From: Parasphingorhabdus sp.
GTDB taxonomy: Bacteria; Pseudomonadota; Alphaproteobacteria; Sphingomonadales; Sphingomonadaceae
NCBI GenBank assembly: GCA_030373505.1
Contig: JAUCYS010000002.1
Coordinates: 1 to 64,000, forward strand
DNA: 64,000 bases
Reading direction: 5' to 3'
Below are positions 24,331 to 33,813 of this stretch, piece by piece; position 1 is the stretch's first letter, and every line of letters starts with the position of its first letter. A model generated the notes under the pieces. That model was not told where the DNA came from and made no database searches. It was given only the letters and a program-made list of their open reading frames with translations. The position numbers and the translations under genes are program-made.

Positions 24331-25236
24331 ATGTCCATGGACCGGCTGGACAGTATGCGGCTTTTCGTGCGCGTGATCGAGCGGCAGAGCTTTAGCGAGG
24401 CCGCCGCCGATCTGGCGATTCCGCGATCCACGGCGTCGACCGCGATCCGCGCGCTGGAAAACCGGCTCGGCGTCGCTTTGCTGACGCGCACTACCCGCCA
24501 TGTCTCGGCGACTCTGGACGGCGAGGCCTATTACCGGCGCTGCGTCGATATTCTGGCCGAGGTGGAAGATGCGGAAACCGTCTTCCATACCAGGGAAGCG
24601 CAAGGTCTGCTGCGGATCGATGCCAACGCGTCCTTCGTGCGCCGGTTGCTGGCGCCGCAGCTGCCGAAGCTGATGGAACAGCATCCGGACCTCAAGCTGC
24701 ATATCGGGGCCGGCGACCGCTATGTCGATCTGGTCCGCGAGGGCGTCGACTGCGTGATCCGCGGCGGCGAGATTGACGACAGCGACATGATCGTCCGGCG
24801 GCTCGGGGTGCTGCGGGAAATCACCTGTGCGAGCCCGGCCTATCTGGCGAAGCACGGCATTCCCGAGACGCCCGACGATCTGGAGGGGCACCAGATGATC
24901 GGCTTTGTCTCCTCGCGCACGGCCGACGTGATGCCGCTGGAATTCACCCAGGCCGGGAAGCTCAGGGAAATCCGGCTGCCGGCGCGGGTGACGGTGAGCA
25001 ATGCCGACACCATCCAGGCGATGGCGCTGCAGGGCTATGGCCTGGCGCAATCGCCCTATTACGGCTTTCGCGATCATATCGAATCCGGCACTCTGGTCGA
25101 GATACTGGCCGATTATCCGCCCGCGCCTTTGCCGATTTCGGTACTCTATCCCAGCGCCCGCAATCTCTCGCCCCGGGTGCGGATATTCGTCGACTGGCTG
25201 ATCAGCGAGATCGCACCGCAACTGGAGACATTGTAG
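24331..25236 (+). CDS. LysR family transcriptional regulator
   Basis: MDRLDSMRLFVRVIERQSFSEAAADLAIPRSTASTAIRALENRLGVALLTRTTRHVSAT. Confidence 0.94.
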   Translation: MSMDRLDSMRLFVRVIERQSFSEAAADLAIPRSTASTAIRALENRLGVALLTRTTRHVSATLDGEAYYRRCVDILAEVEDAETVFHTREAQGLLRIDANASFVRRLLAPQLPKLMEQHPDLKLHIGAGDRYVDLVREGVDCVIRGGEIDDSDMIVRRLGVLREITCASPAYLAKHGIPETPDDLEGHQMIGFVSSRTADVMPLEFTQAGKLREIRLPARVTVSNADTIQAMALQGYGLAQSPYYGFRDHIESGTLVEILADYPPAPLPISVLYPSARNLSPRVRIFVDWLISEIAPQLETL

Positions 25237-25343
25237 CGGCCAAATAGCCGCCGACCGTCGCAAAGCTGTCACGCGCGCGTCACGCCTGTGTCACTGCAGC
25301 CGCCTAAATCCGGGGGAATCCATCAGGCAACCGGAGAGATGTC

Positions 25344-26570
25344 ATGAGCGTGCACGCGGGGTCCGTGAAACAGTCCACCATATTGAACGATGCGATCCTG
25401 CCCAATCGCGGCAGCAAGGCGGGGCTGCTCGAGCGCGCCTTTGCGCTGATGTTTCGCGGGCTGGTCTATCCGCAGATCTGGGAGGATCCGGTCGCCGACA
25501 TGGAGGCGCTGGCGATCGGATCGGATCATCATGTCGTGACCATCGCCAGCGGCGGCTGCAATGCGCTCTCCTATCTGGGCGCGGACCCGGCGAAAGTCAC
25601 GGCGGTCGACCTGAATGCCGCCCATATCGCGCTCAACCGGCTGAAATCGGTGGCGGCGCAGCGGCTGGACAACCACGAGGATTTCTTCCGCTTTTTCGGC
25701 CAAGCCAATCACAAGGACAATCTGGCGGTCTATCGCGAGCGGCTGCGTCCGAATCTCGACGCGGCGAGCCGCAAATATTGGGACGGGCGGGACCATTTCG
25801 GCCGGCGGCGGATAAACGGCTTTGCCACCGGCTTCTATCGCAAGGGCGTGCTCGGCAATTTCATCGGGCTGGTGCATCTGCTGGCGCGGCTGGGCGGGGT
25901 GAAGCCAGCGCTGCTGATGACGGCACGGACGCGAGAGGAGCAGATCGCGCTGTTCGACCGGCATATCGGACCGCTGTTCCGGACCGGGCTGATGCGCTTC
26001 CTCTGCTCCAACCCGATGGCGCTGTTCGGGCTCGGCATTCCGCCGGCGCAATATCGCGCGCTGGCTGGCGACCGCCATATGGCCGATGTGCTCTACGAGC
26101 GGACCCGCAAGCTGGCCTGCGACTTTGCCATCGCCGACAATTATTTCGCGCAGCAGGCCTTTGGCCGGGCCTATCAGAGCGCGGAACCCGGGTCGGTGCC
26201 GCCCTATCTGGAAGCGGCCAGCTTTGCCTGGCTGGGCGAGCGCAGCCAGCGGCTGGATATCAGGCAGCAGAATTTCATCGACTTTCTCGCCGGGCAGGAC
26301 GCCGGATCGCTGGACCGCTATATCCTGCTCGATGCGCAGGACTGGATGACCGACCAGCAGCTCAACCGGCTGTGGGGCGAGATTGGCAGGACCGCCAGGC
26401 CCGGCGCGCGGGTGTTGTTCCGGACGGCAGCGGAGGAAACACTGCTACCGGGACGGGTGGCCCAGGAACTGCTCTCCGCCTGGGATTATGACACGGATCT
26501 GTCGCAGGCGCTGACCCGACGGGACCGGTCGGCGATCTACGGGGCGATGCATCTGTACCGCCTGCGATGA
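25344..26570 (+). CDS. btaA: DUF3419 family protein, BtaA-like 3-amino-3-carboxypropyltransferase
   Basis: 408 aa; FALMFRGLVYPQIWEDPVADMEAL...VVTIASGGCNALSYL; start of a two-gene unit with a methyltransferase. Confidence 0.8.
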   Translation: MSVHAGSVKQSTILNDAILPNRGSKAGLLERAFALMFRGLVYPQIWEDPVADMEALAIGSDHHVVTIASGGCNALSYLGADPAKVTAVDLNAAHIALNRLKSVAAQRLDNHEDFFRFFGQANHKDNLAVYRERLRPNLDAASRKYWDGRDHFGRRRINGFATGFYRKGVLGNFIGLVHLLARLGGVKPALLMTARTREEQIALFDRHIGPLFRTGLMRFLCSNPMALFGLGIPPAQYRALAGDRHMADVLYERTRKLACDFAIADNYFAQQAFGRAYQSAEPGSVPPYLEAASFAWLGERSQRLDIRQQNFIDFLAGQDAGSLDRYILLDAQDWMTDQQLNRLWGEIGRTARPGARVLFRTAAEETLLPGRVAQELLSAWDYDTDLSQALTRRDRSAIYGAMHLYRLR

Positions 26571-27274
26571 GCCTGATGGACGACATATTGCGCAAGCGTG
26601 CCAGCGACCGCCACGCCGAGCTGATGGACCGTGTCTATCGCAGCCAGAGCGGCATCTATGACCTGAGCCGCAAATATTATCTGCTCGGGCGCGACCAGCT
26701 GATCGAGGCGCTGGAGCCGCCTGCCGGCGGGCGGGTGCTGGAAATCGGCTGCGGCACTGCGCGCAATCTGGTGCAGGCAGCAAAGGCCTGGCCGGAGGCG
26801 GAATTTTACGGCTTTGATATCAGTTCGGAGATGCTGAAGGCAGCGCGCAAGAATCTGGCGCATGCCGGGATGCAGGGCCGGATCACCCTGTTCCACGGCG
26901 ATGCCGAAAATCCGGGCCGAGCGATGCCACATGCGCTGCGCACATTCGACCGGATATTTCTGTCCTTCTGCCTGTCGATGATCCCCGACTGGCAGGGCGC
27001 GATCCGCCAGGCGCTGACTCTGCTGGCACCGGGCGGCGAGCTGCATATCGTCGACTTTGGCCAGTCGGAGCAATTGCCCTCGGCCTTTCGCTCACTGCTG
27101 CAGGAATGGCTGGCGCTGTTCCACGTCGAGCCGCGCAAGCATCTGCGTGCCTTCCTCGCCGAGCTGGACAGCGAAATCGGTACCCGCAGCGAATTTGTCC
27201 CCATGTATCGGGGCTATAGCTGGCGGTTTGTCGTCCGGCTGCCGGAAGCGACAGCCGGACCCGACGAAATCTAG
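26567..27274 (+). CDS. btaB: Class I SAM methyltransferase, BtaB-like
   Basis: MDRVYRSQSGIYDLSRKYYLLGRDQLIEAL, VLEIGCGTARNLV; 4-nt overlap with the upstream DUF3419 gene. Confidence 0.8.
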   Translation: MSLMDDILRKRASDRHAELMDRVYRSQSGIYDLSRKYYLLGRDQLIEALEPPAGGRVLEIGCGTARNLVQAAKAWPEAEFYGFDISSEMLKAARKNLAHAGMQGRITLFHGDAENPGRAMPHALRTFDRIFLSFCLSMIPDWQGAIRQALTLLAPGGELHIVDFGQSEQLPSAFRSLLQEWLALFHVEPRKHLRAFLAELDSEIGTRSEFVPMYRGYSWRFVVRLPEATAGPDEI

Positions 27275-27278
27275 CCCC

Positions 27279-28718
27279 TCACTCGGCCAGCTTTTTCAAA
27301 ATCCAGTACCAGTGATCGAGGCCGCCGTAGAAGGAGGCCACCGGCAGCCGTTCGTTCAGGCCGTGGGCGAACATGTCGGAGGCCTTGAGCGCGGCACCGG
27401 AGATCGCCACCGTATCATAGCCGAGCGTGCGATAATGCATGCCGTCGGTGCCGCCCGATTCCATATAGGGCAGAATGGTCATGCCGGGATATCTTTTGTC
27501 GAGACTGAAGCGCAGGGCCGCTTTGACATCGTCGCGCAGCCTGGATTCCGGGCTTTCGGTGACATCGGTGACCAGCTTGAAGCTGACCTTGTCATCGCCG
27601 ACCGCCTGCTTCAGCTTCGCCTCGGTCGCCGCGGCACCCTCGCCGGGAAAAATCCGGCAGTTGACGGTGGCGGTCGCCGATTGCGGCAAGGCATTTTCGG
27701 CATGGCCGGCCTGCAGCATGGTCGCAACGCAGGTGGTGCCGAGCGTGCCCACGGTTTCCGGATTGGCGCGCAGGGTCGCGATTGCTGATGCGTCGGTCGG
27801 GTCGGCGGCAAAGCGCAGCATCGCCTGGCCCAGTTCGCCCGGAGTCAGCTTGCCGGCGGTGGCAAAATAGCTTCTGGTCAGGTCGGTCGCGCGGACCGGG
27901 AACTGATAGGCGGCGATCTTGCCCAGCACCTCGGCCAGCTCGTAGATCGCATTATCCGACCGCGGCCGCGAGCTGTGGCCGCCGGGATTGGTCACGGTCA
28001 GCTCGTAGGTGGCAAAAGTCTTCTCCGCCGACTGCACGCGAAATGCCACGGGCGTGCCGTCCTCGGCCAGCGCAATGCCGCCGGCGTCGCTGTTCAGGAT
28101 GATTTCGGGGTCGATATTCTCCGCGACATATTTGGCCTGGGCCTTGGTCGAGACCATGCCGGTTTCCTCGTCGCCCGAGAAGACCAGCACCAGATCGCGC
28201 GACGGCTGCCAGCCTTCCTGCTTGAGTCGCAGAAAAGTGGCGGTCAGGTTGGTGATGCCATATTTATTGTCGTCGGTGCCGCGGCCGAAGAAATAGCCCT
28301 CTTCCTCGGTCAGGGTGAAGGGTGGCCGGACCCAGTCCTTGGCCAGCGCGTCGACCACGTCCATATGGCCGAGCAGAACGATCGGTTTGTCGGTGCTGCC
28401 GGGCTTGGCGCGATAGGTGACCATCAGCCCCTGGGTTTTCTCGCCCTCGCTGTCATAGTCGGTGACCTGGATATCTTCGTCGCTGAACCCCGCCTTTTTG
28501 AACCGGTCGACGAGATAGGCGACCATCGCCGGAACCTGCTGCTGGCCGCGCGCGGTGCGAAAGGCGATGACATCGCGGTAGATGTCGCGGGCCAGTTGCT
28601 GGTGCGGAGTGAGAGCGGCGGTATCCTGTGCCAGCGCCGGTTGGGCGGATAAAATGCTAGCCGCCAGCAGCAAGGCCAGTCGGCCGGACCATTTGCTCGA
28701 ATTCCTATATGCTTTCAC
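27279..28718 (-). CDS. M20/M25/M40 family metallo-hydrolase
   Basis: Signal peptide; PIVLLGHMDVVDAL, FFGRGTDDNKYGITN, VFSGDEETGM, NPGGHSSRPRSDNAIYEL; GTG start with a GGGGAACGG RBS. Confidence 0.88.
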   Translation of the reverse strand: MKAYRNSSKWSGRLALLLAASILSAQPALAQDTAALTPHQQLARDIYRDVIAFRTARGQQQVPAMVAYLVDRFKKAGFSDEDIQVTDYDSEGEKTQGLMVTYRAKPGSTDKPIVLLGHMDVVDALAKDWVRPPFTLTEEEGYFFGRGTDDNKYGITNLTATFLRLKQEGWQPSRDLVLVFSGDEETGMVSTKAQAKYVAENIDPEIILNSDAGGIALAEDGTPVAFRVQSAEKTFATYELTVTNPGGHSSRPRSDNAIYELAEVLGKIAAYQFPVRATDLTRSYFATAGKLTPGELGQAMLRFAADPTDASAIATLRANPETVGTLGTTCVATMLQAGHAENALPQSATATVNCRIFPGEGAAATEAKLKQAVGDDKVSFKLVTDVTESPESRLRDDVKAALRFSLDKRYPGMTILPYMESGGTDGMHYRTLGYDTVAISGAALKASDMFAHGLNERLPVASFYGGLDHWYWILKKLAE

Positions 28719-28799
28719 AAGCCGTTCCCCCTCAAAAAACCGCAGCTTATCCAATCGGCGAAGAATGTAAATCTTTCTGTAGCTTGCTCCGGGGATGTA

Positions 28800-28823
28800 C
28801 GCGGGGGCAAGCTTTGCCCCCGC
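28800..28823. repeat. Perfect-arm hairpin
   Basis: GCGGGGGCAA-gct-TTGCCCCCGC with no clear U-tract. Confidence 0.55.
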
Positions 28824-28844
28824 CGGGAGCTGGCATGACAGGCC

Positions 28845-30050
28845 CTATCCAACTACCCTTCCCTGACCGCGCCCCACCACAGGGCGGGGTCCAGTCGATC
28901 GGACAGGACTGTTCTGGACGCCGCCCTTCGGCGGCGAACAGCATCGCCGCCTTCCTTTCCATCGCAGGATTCCGGTGACAAACAGGATGGTGGGGAGCAA
29001 CCCGCAGAGCGCTACCAGCAGCCGTCCCGCCAGACCGCCAGCCGAGCCTTCGTGCAGCGGATGCAGCCAGTTGTTGACCATGCTCCCGGCCTGCGCCTGC
29101 CGCGCGTCCTGGACCGCCAGAACCTTGCCGCTGGTGCTGTCGAGCCAGACATAGCTGTGCGGAAAGCGGAAGCTGGGATCGCCGGGAACCTGCATGCGCA
29201 ACCGAAAGATACCGCCTTGCGCGGGCGGGGTTTCGATCCAGGCGATACGCGCGCCCGGCAGAGCGGACCGCCCGTTGCGGACGATCTTTGCAATACTGGC
29301 CTGCCGCGCTGACGGTTGCTCGAGTGGATGAACATGCGGCATCGCGTCCACCGGCAATCCGGTAGCGGCGAGCGCGCTATCGCTTTCCTCAGGCAGGGCC
29401 AGCATGATCCCGGTCACCGTCAGGATCACGAGGAACAGCAGACCGGACAGGCCGGCAAGCTTGTGCCAGTCGCGCAGGCTCCGCTGCGGATGGGCGCGCA
29501 GTTTGAGGCGGAATGCCTTGATCCAAGAGCCCTTCGGCCACCATGCCCACAGACCGCTGAGCAGCAAAGCCAGCAATACAAAGCCCAGCCAGCCGAGCAG
29601 CGCGCCGCCGGTCTCGCCCAGCAGCAGCCGGTAGTGCAGGTCATAGAGGAAGGTCATCGCATATTCCCCCCAATAATCGCGGCGCAGCACCCGCGAACCG
29701 TCGGGCGAGAGCCAGATCATCATCGGCCGGAAATCATGGCCGGCGCGTTCGGGCGGATTATAATAGCGCGCGGGGATTGCGCCCGCTTCGCCGGTCAGCT
29801 CGAACCGCCATGGCCCCTGCTTGTCCGGATAGGTTTGGCGGACGGTCGCCAAGGCGCGGTCCCAGTCGGGCTCGGTCTGCGCGCTCGCCTCCTCCCGGAT
29901 TTGGGGATGCAATAGCGCATCCAGCTCCGGATAGAAGACGAGCACCGAACCGGTCAGGCCGAGCATCACCAGCAAGCCGCCGATGCCCAGCCCGAGCCAC
30001 AGATGCACCGTGCGCACCGCGTGGCGCAGCCGGTCGCCCCTGGCCCGCAT
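28845..30050 (-). CDS. PepSY-associated TM helix protein (iron-regulated membrane protein-like)
   Basis: VRTVHLWLGLGIGGLLVMLGLTGSVLVFYPELDALLHP...LRDWHKLAGLSGLLFLVILTVTGIML; ATGA overlap with the upstream TonB receptor gene. Confidence 0.88.
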   Translation of the reverse strand: MRARGDRLRHAVRTVHLWLGLGIGGLLVMLGLTGSVLVFYPELDALLHPQIREEASAQTEPDWDRALATVRQTYPDKQGPWRFELTGEAGAIPARYYNPPERAGHDFRPMMIWLSPDGSRVLRRDYWGEYAMTFLYDLHYRLLLGETGGALLGWLGFVLLALLLSGLWAWWPKGSWIKAFRLKLRAHPQRSLRDWHKLAGLSGLLFLVILTVTGIMLALPEESDSALAATGLPVDAMPHVHPLEQPSARQASIAKIVRNGRSALPGARIAWIETPPAQGGIFRLRMQVPGDPSFRFPHSYVWLDSTSGKVLAVQDARQAQAGSMVNNWLHPLHEGSAGGLAGRLLVALCGLLPTILFVTGILRWKGRRRCCSPPKGGVQNSPVRSTGPRPVVGRGQGRVVG

Positions 30051-32098
30051 CAGAACCGCAGCCGGGCGCTGGCGGTGACATTGCGGCCATTGGCCGGGCT
30101 GTGCAGCGTCTGCGCGCCATCCCACCAGACATATTCATAATAGCGGTCGCCGAGATTCTTGACCGCTAGCCCCAGTTCCACCGTCTCGTTCACGCGCCAG
30201 GCGATGCTGGCATCGAAGACCGCCAGATCCCCCCATTTGCCCTCGGCATTGGCGGTGGTGAGATAGTAGGAGGATTGCCCGCGACCGGTCAGCGACACAG
30301 TCAGCGGTTCGACCGGCGCAAATTCGATGCCGCCGGACCAGATCCAGCGCGGGGTGTGGTTGAGCTCATTGCCGGCCAGCTCCGGCGTTGCCGGTGACGG
30401 CACCGAAATCAGCGCTTTCTGCCAGGACAGCGCACCCCATAGCGACAGCTTTTCGACCGGCTTGAGGCTCAGCTGAAGATCAATGCCCTTGCGGTCGGTG
30501 CCGCCGACATTTTCGAAATCGCCCAACGGATCGTTGAGCTTGCGGGCGATTTCGCCGGTGGCGCTCTGCTGCCAGTAGGCGACGCGCGCTTCCAGCGTTT
30601 CGTCCAGCCGGTATTTGGCGCCCAGTTCCCAGCCCTCGTTGATCGAGGGCGCGAGATCCACCTGCCGGGGCGGGATCAGATAGGCGCCCGAACCCAGGCC
30701 GATCTGGAAGGTCTTGCCCCAGTTGCCATAAAGCGTGACGCCATCGGCCGGGAAGACAGCCACCGACAGCTTGGGCTGGTCGATACTGCCATAATCGTTG
30801 ATCGGTGCCGTCGTGTCGTTCAGCAGATTGCTGAAATTGCCGCCGACCCAGTCGATCCGGTAAGCGGGCGTGATGCGCAGCCAGTCCGCCGGTTCGATGA
30901 TCGCCTGCAGATAGACGCCACCGACCGACAGATCGAACTGCTGCTCTCGCGTCTGGCTGGTCGGTACGCGTTCGACCGACAGCCATCGTGCGGACCGGTT
31001 GTCCTGCCATTCGATATTGCCGCCCGCCTCGAGCATGAACGGCATCCCGGAGATGGCGCTGTGCCAGTGCAAGGCCGAGGAGACGCCATAATGATCTTCC
31101 TCGGTCAGGCGCCGTTGCTGCGATGCCCCGACAGAATATTTGACATAGCGGTCATCGCGGAGCCGGTTGTAATAGGCCATGCTCGACCAGTCGAGATCAT
31201 CGGACAGGGTCGCATCGGCGGTCACTGCATATTGCTGCATCTTGCGGGTGTCGCCGTCGGATATGTTATAGGCGTTGGTCATCCGCGGATCGGCGCGGCT
31301 GTCGGCAAAGGTCAGATAGCCCGGTTCCTCGGCATCCGCGTCATAATAGCGGGCTATGGCGCCAAGTCTGACATTTTCGCCGAGCGCCAGCCCCCATTTG
31401 CCGGAGAGGCTGAACCGGTGCGTGTCGCCATGGTCGCGATAGCCATCGCCGGCGCGGTAGGCAATCTGGTAATTCTGGGTGAGAGCGCCGCGCTCCAGAC
31501 CGGCTACCAGCTGGCCTTCATATGTATTGTAGCTGCCGGCAGAGGCGCGCGCATCGACAAAGGTGCCGCCCGACCGGGTCAGGATATTGGCACTGCCGGC
31601 GATCGCATGCAGCCCATAGCGCGGATCGGAGGTGCCGCGCACCACCTCGATACTGGCGATATTGAGCGGGAATATCATGTCGATATAGGGCATGTTGCCG
31701 TCGTTGCTGTTCGAGGGAATGCCGTCGATCAGCAGCTTGACCGCGTTTATATTGCCCTCGCCATTGAACCCGCGCATCGAGAATTTGCCGTTGGTGGTGC
31801 CCTGGTTGAAGTCGGTCAGCAATATGCCGGGCATGCGGCTGATCAGTTCGTAGACATTGTCGACATCGGCATTCTGGGCAACGTCGCCGCCCAGCCGGTC
31901 GACGGAAGTCAGGACATTGTCGGTGCTGCCCGCCATGCCCCTGGCGGTCACGACAATCTCGCCGACGGAGAAACTGGTGTCGGCTTTTCTGGGAGCGTCC
32001 GCGCGTTGGGCGGGGGCCGCTTTCTCTTCAGCCGAGGCGGAAGGAGAGGTGGCGGCACATATCAGGCCTGCGGCAAGCGCAAGAAAGGAGGTCTTCAT
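30050..32098 (-). CDS. TonB-dependent receptor (siderophore/metal type)
   Basis: Signal peptide MKTSFLALAAGLICAATSPSASA; plug (GEIVVTARG, ISRMPGILLTDFN), barrel ending in ASARLRF. Confidence 0.92.
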   Translation of the reverse strand: MKTSFLALAAGLICAATSPSASAEEKAAPAQRADAPRKADTSFSVGEIVVTARGMAGSTDNVLTSVDRLGGDVAQNADVDNVYELISRMPGILLTDFNQGTTNGKFSMRGFNGEGNINAVKLLIDGIPSNSNDGNMPYIDMIFPLNIASIEVVRGTSDPRYGLHAIAGSANILTRSGGTFVDARASAGSYNTYEGQLVAGLERGALTQNYQIAYRAGDGYRDHGDTHRFSLSGKWGLALGENVRLGAIARYYDADAEEPGYLTFADSRADPRMTNAYNISDGDTRKMQQYAVTADATLSDDLDWSSMAYYNRLRDDRYVKYSVGASQQRRLTEEDHYGVSSALHWHSAISGMPFMLEAGGNIEWQDNRSARWLSVERVPTSQTREQQFDLSVGGVYLQAIIEPADWLRITPAYRIDWVGGNFSNLLNDTTAPINDYGSIDQPKLSVAVFPADGVTLYGNWGKTFQIGLGSGAYLIPPRQVDLAPSINEGWELGAKYRLDETLEARVAYWQQSATGEIARKLNDPLGDFENVGGTDRKGIDLQLSLKPVEKLSLWGALSWQKALISVPSPATPELAGNELNHTPRWIWSGGIEFAPVEPLTVSLTGRGQSSYYLTTANAEGKWGDLAVFDASIAWRVNETVELGLAVKNLGDRYYEYVWWDGAQTLHSPANGRNVTASARLRF

Positions 32099-32239
32099 AT
32101 TGGTGTTCCGATTCTGATGATAGAAATATGCTGTGCGAAGGGGACGCAGCAGAATCGGGATGGATTGCGGATAGACGGCGTTGCAGGTCTTGCCGACCCG
32201 ACACCCTTTCACCCGACAGATTGTGACCGGACAGCTGCG

Positions 32240-32641
32240 TCAGGCAGCCAGTGGCGGGCCTCTGGATGGCGGACGCAAACGGGGCGTATCGCGCCCGTCG
32301 ACAGACGTTTGCGGAGCAAATCCGAGCGCCATAACAAAGGCGATGGCCGAGGCCAGCAGTGCCAGATCGGCGGCGCCGATCACGCCCATCGTCAGCGCCG
32401 TGAAGGGACATTTGCTCTTGGCCGGGTCATGTTCCGCGCCGGCCTTGTCCTTCATCGGGATCGATATCTGCTGCGTGAGCTGTTCGCCGGTGGAATCCGC
32501 GCAAATGACCACGGTCAGCACCATATTCTCGCTCGACACCATATAGCCTGCCGGAACCAGCAGCTTGAACAGCAGCGTAAAAGCGAGCAGCAAGGCTGCC
32601 AGCGTCCCGTTGCTGCGGATCATGGTGCGGATCGAGTCCAT
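32240..32641 (-). CDS. DUF2946-like membrane-associated protein
   Basis: LLFKLLVPAGYMVSSENMVLTVVICADSTGEQ...KCPFTAL; first gene of a TonB receptor/PepSY cluster. Confidence 0.65.
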   Translation of the reverse strand: MDSIRTMIRSNGTLAALLLAFTLLFKLLVPAGYMVSSENMVLTVVICADSTGEQLTQQISIPMKDKAGAEHDPAKSKCPFTALTMGVIGAADLALLASAIAFVMALGFAPQTSVDGRDTPRLRPPSRGPPLAA

Positions 32642-32884
32642 GGGCGCCTGTTAATTGCTGCGGCCCGACTTGTCATCAGCGAAAAAACAGCGGTTTCGGA
32701 CGAATGATGATAGGGAAAAAATGACAAAAATTAACCATTTCTATTAATGTCGTGTTTCATAGCGAGACAAACAGCGCCAGCGGTCCGTCGTGAAACGTCG
32801 CTAGCCAACTGGACTTAATCGCGATTATCCGGCATTTCGGGCAATCGTTTCGCGCAACCGCCGGGAAAGGAATGAACTGAGCCA

Positions 32885-33664
32885 ATGGAAATCGGAAGCA
32901 AGATATTGACCGGTGTAGCGGCGACTGTCGTTCTGGCACTGGTCGGTCATGTCGCGACGGGGGATGCCTTCATTACCGGTCTGGAACAGAAGGCACAGAC
33001 CGAGCTGGCGGCCCGCGGACTGGATGCCGCCACCGTCCGCCTGGGCCACGACCCGCTGTCGCGGGAAGCCGTTATACAGGGTGAACTGCCAGAGGGGTCC
33101 AGGCAGCAAGCGCTGGATGTAGTCATGGCTATTCCCGGCATCTCCAGCGCCAGCTGGAAAGGCCAGCAACCTGTCGCAACCGCCGAAACGGAAGCCGTTG
33201 CAGGCGCGGATGCGGGATCGTCGCCCGCCCTGCCCGCTGCCGACCGCGACAAAATCGCCAGCTGCCAGGCCGAGGTCAACAAGATCGCCGAGACCAGAAA
33301 AATCAGCTTCCGCTCCGGCAGCGCCTATGTGTCGCTGGAATCCCGGCAAATTCTCGACGCACTGGCGAAGGCGCTGAAGGCCTGTGATGGCCTGTCGATC
33401 GCGGTGGAAGGCCATACCGACGACAATGGCGACAAGGACGTCAACCGGGTGATGTCGCAGGAGCGGGCGGACCGGATCAAGGCCGGACTGGTCGAGCGGG
33501 GCATTCCGGAACGGCTGATCACGGCAACCGGCTATGGCTCGACCCGGCCCCGCGCCAAGGGTTCAGATGCAGCGGCCGACGCCCAGAACCGGCGGATTGA
33601 ATTCCGGATCGGTGCGGCAAGCGGTGCGTCGCAAAATGATGCCGAAGCGCAACAGGGGAAATGA
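32885..33664 (+). CDS. OmpA family protein
   Basis: C-terminal OmpA domain: ISFRSGSAYVSLESRQILDALAKALKACDGLSIAVEGHTDDNGDKDVNRVMSQERADRIKAGLVERGI. Confidence 0.9.
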   Translation: MEIGSKILTGVAATVVLALVGHVATGDAFITGLEQKAQTELAARGLDAATVRLGHDPLSREAVIQGELPEGSRQQALDVVMAIPGISSASWKGQQPVATAETEAVAGADAGSSPALPAADRDKIASCQAEVNKIAETRKISFRSGSAYVSLESRQILDALAKALKACDGLSIAVEGHTDDNGDKDVNRVMSQERADRIKAGLVERGIPERLITATGYGSTRPRAKGSDAAADAQNRRIEFRIGAASGASQNDAEAQQGK

Positions 33665-33667
33665 TCG

Positions 33668-33769
33668 ATGCCACTTTTACTTGAAAATCTGTTGCTCCTG
33701 CTGATTACTTTTGCAATTGGCCTCGCCATTGGCTGGTTTTTCTGGGGCCGGACCAAGGACAATTTTTAG
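33668..33769 (+). CDS. Short single-TM protein (33 aa), below the supplied ORF cutoff
   Basis: MPLLLENLLLLLITFAIGLAIGWFFWGRTKDNF*, in the 149-bp gap between the OmpA and HhH genes. Confidence 0.55.
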   Translation: MPLLLENLLLLLITFAIGLAIGWFFWGRTKDNF

Positions 33770-33813
33770 CCGGAAACGGCGAAAAACAGGATTCAGAACG
33801 GGATTTTGAGACA

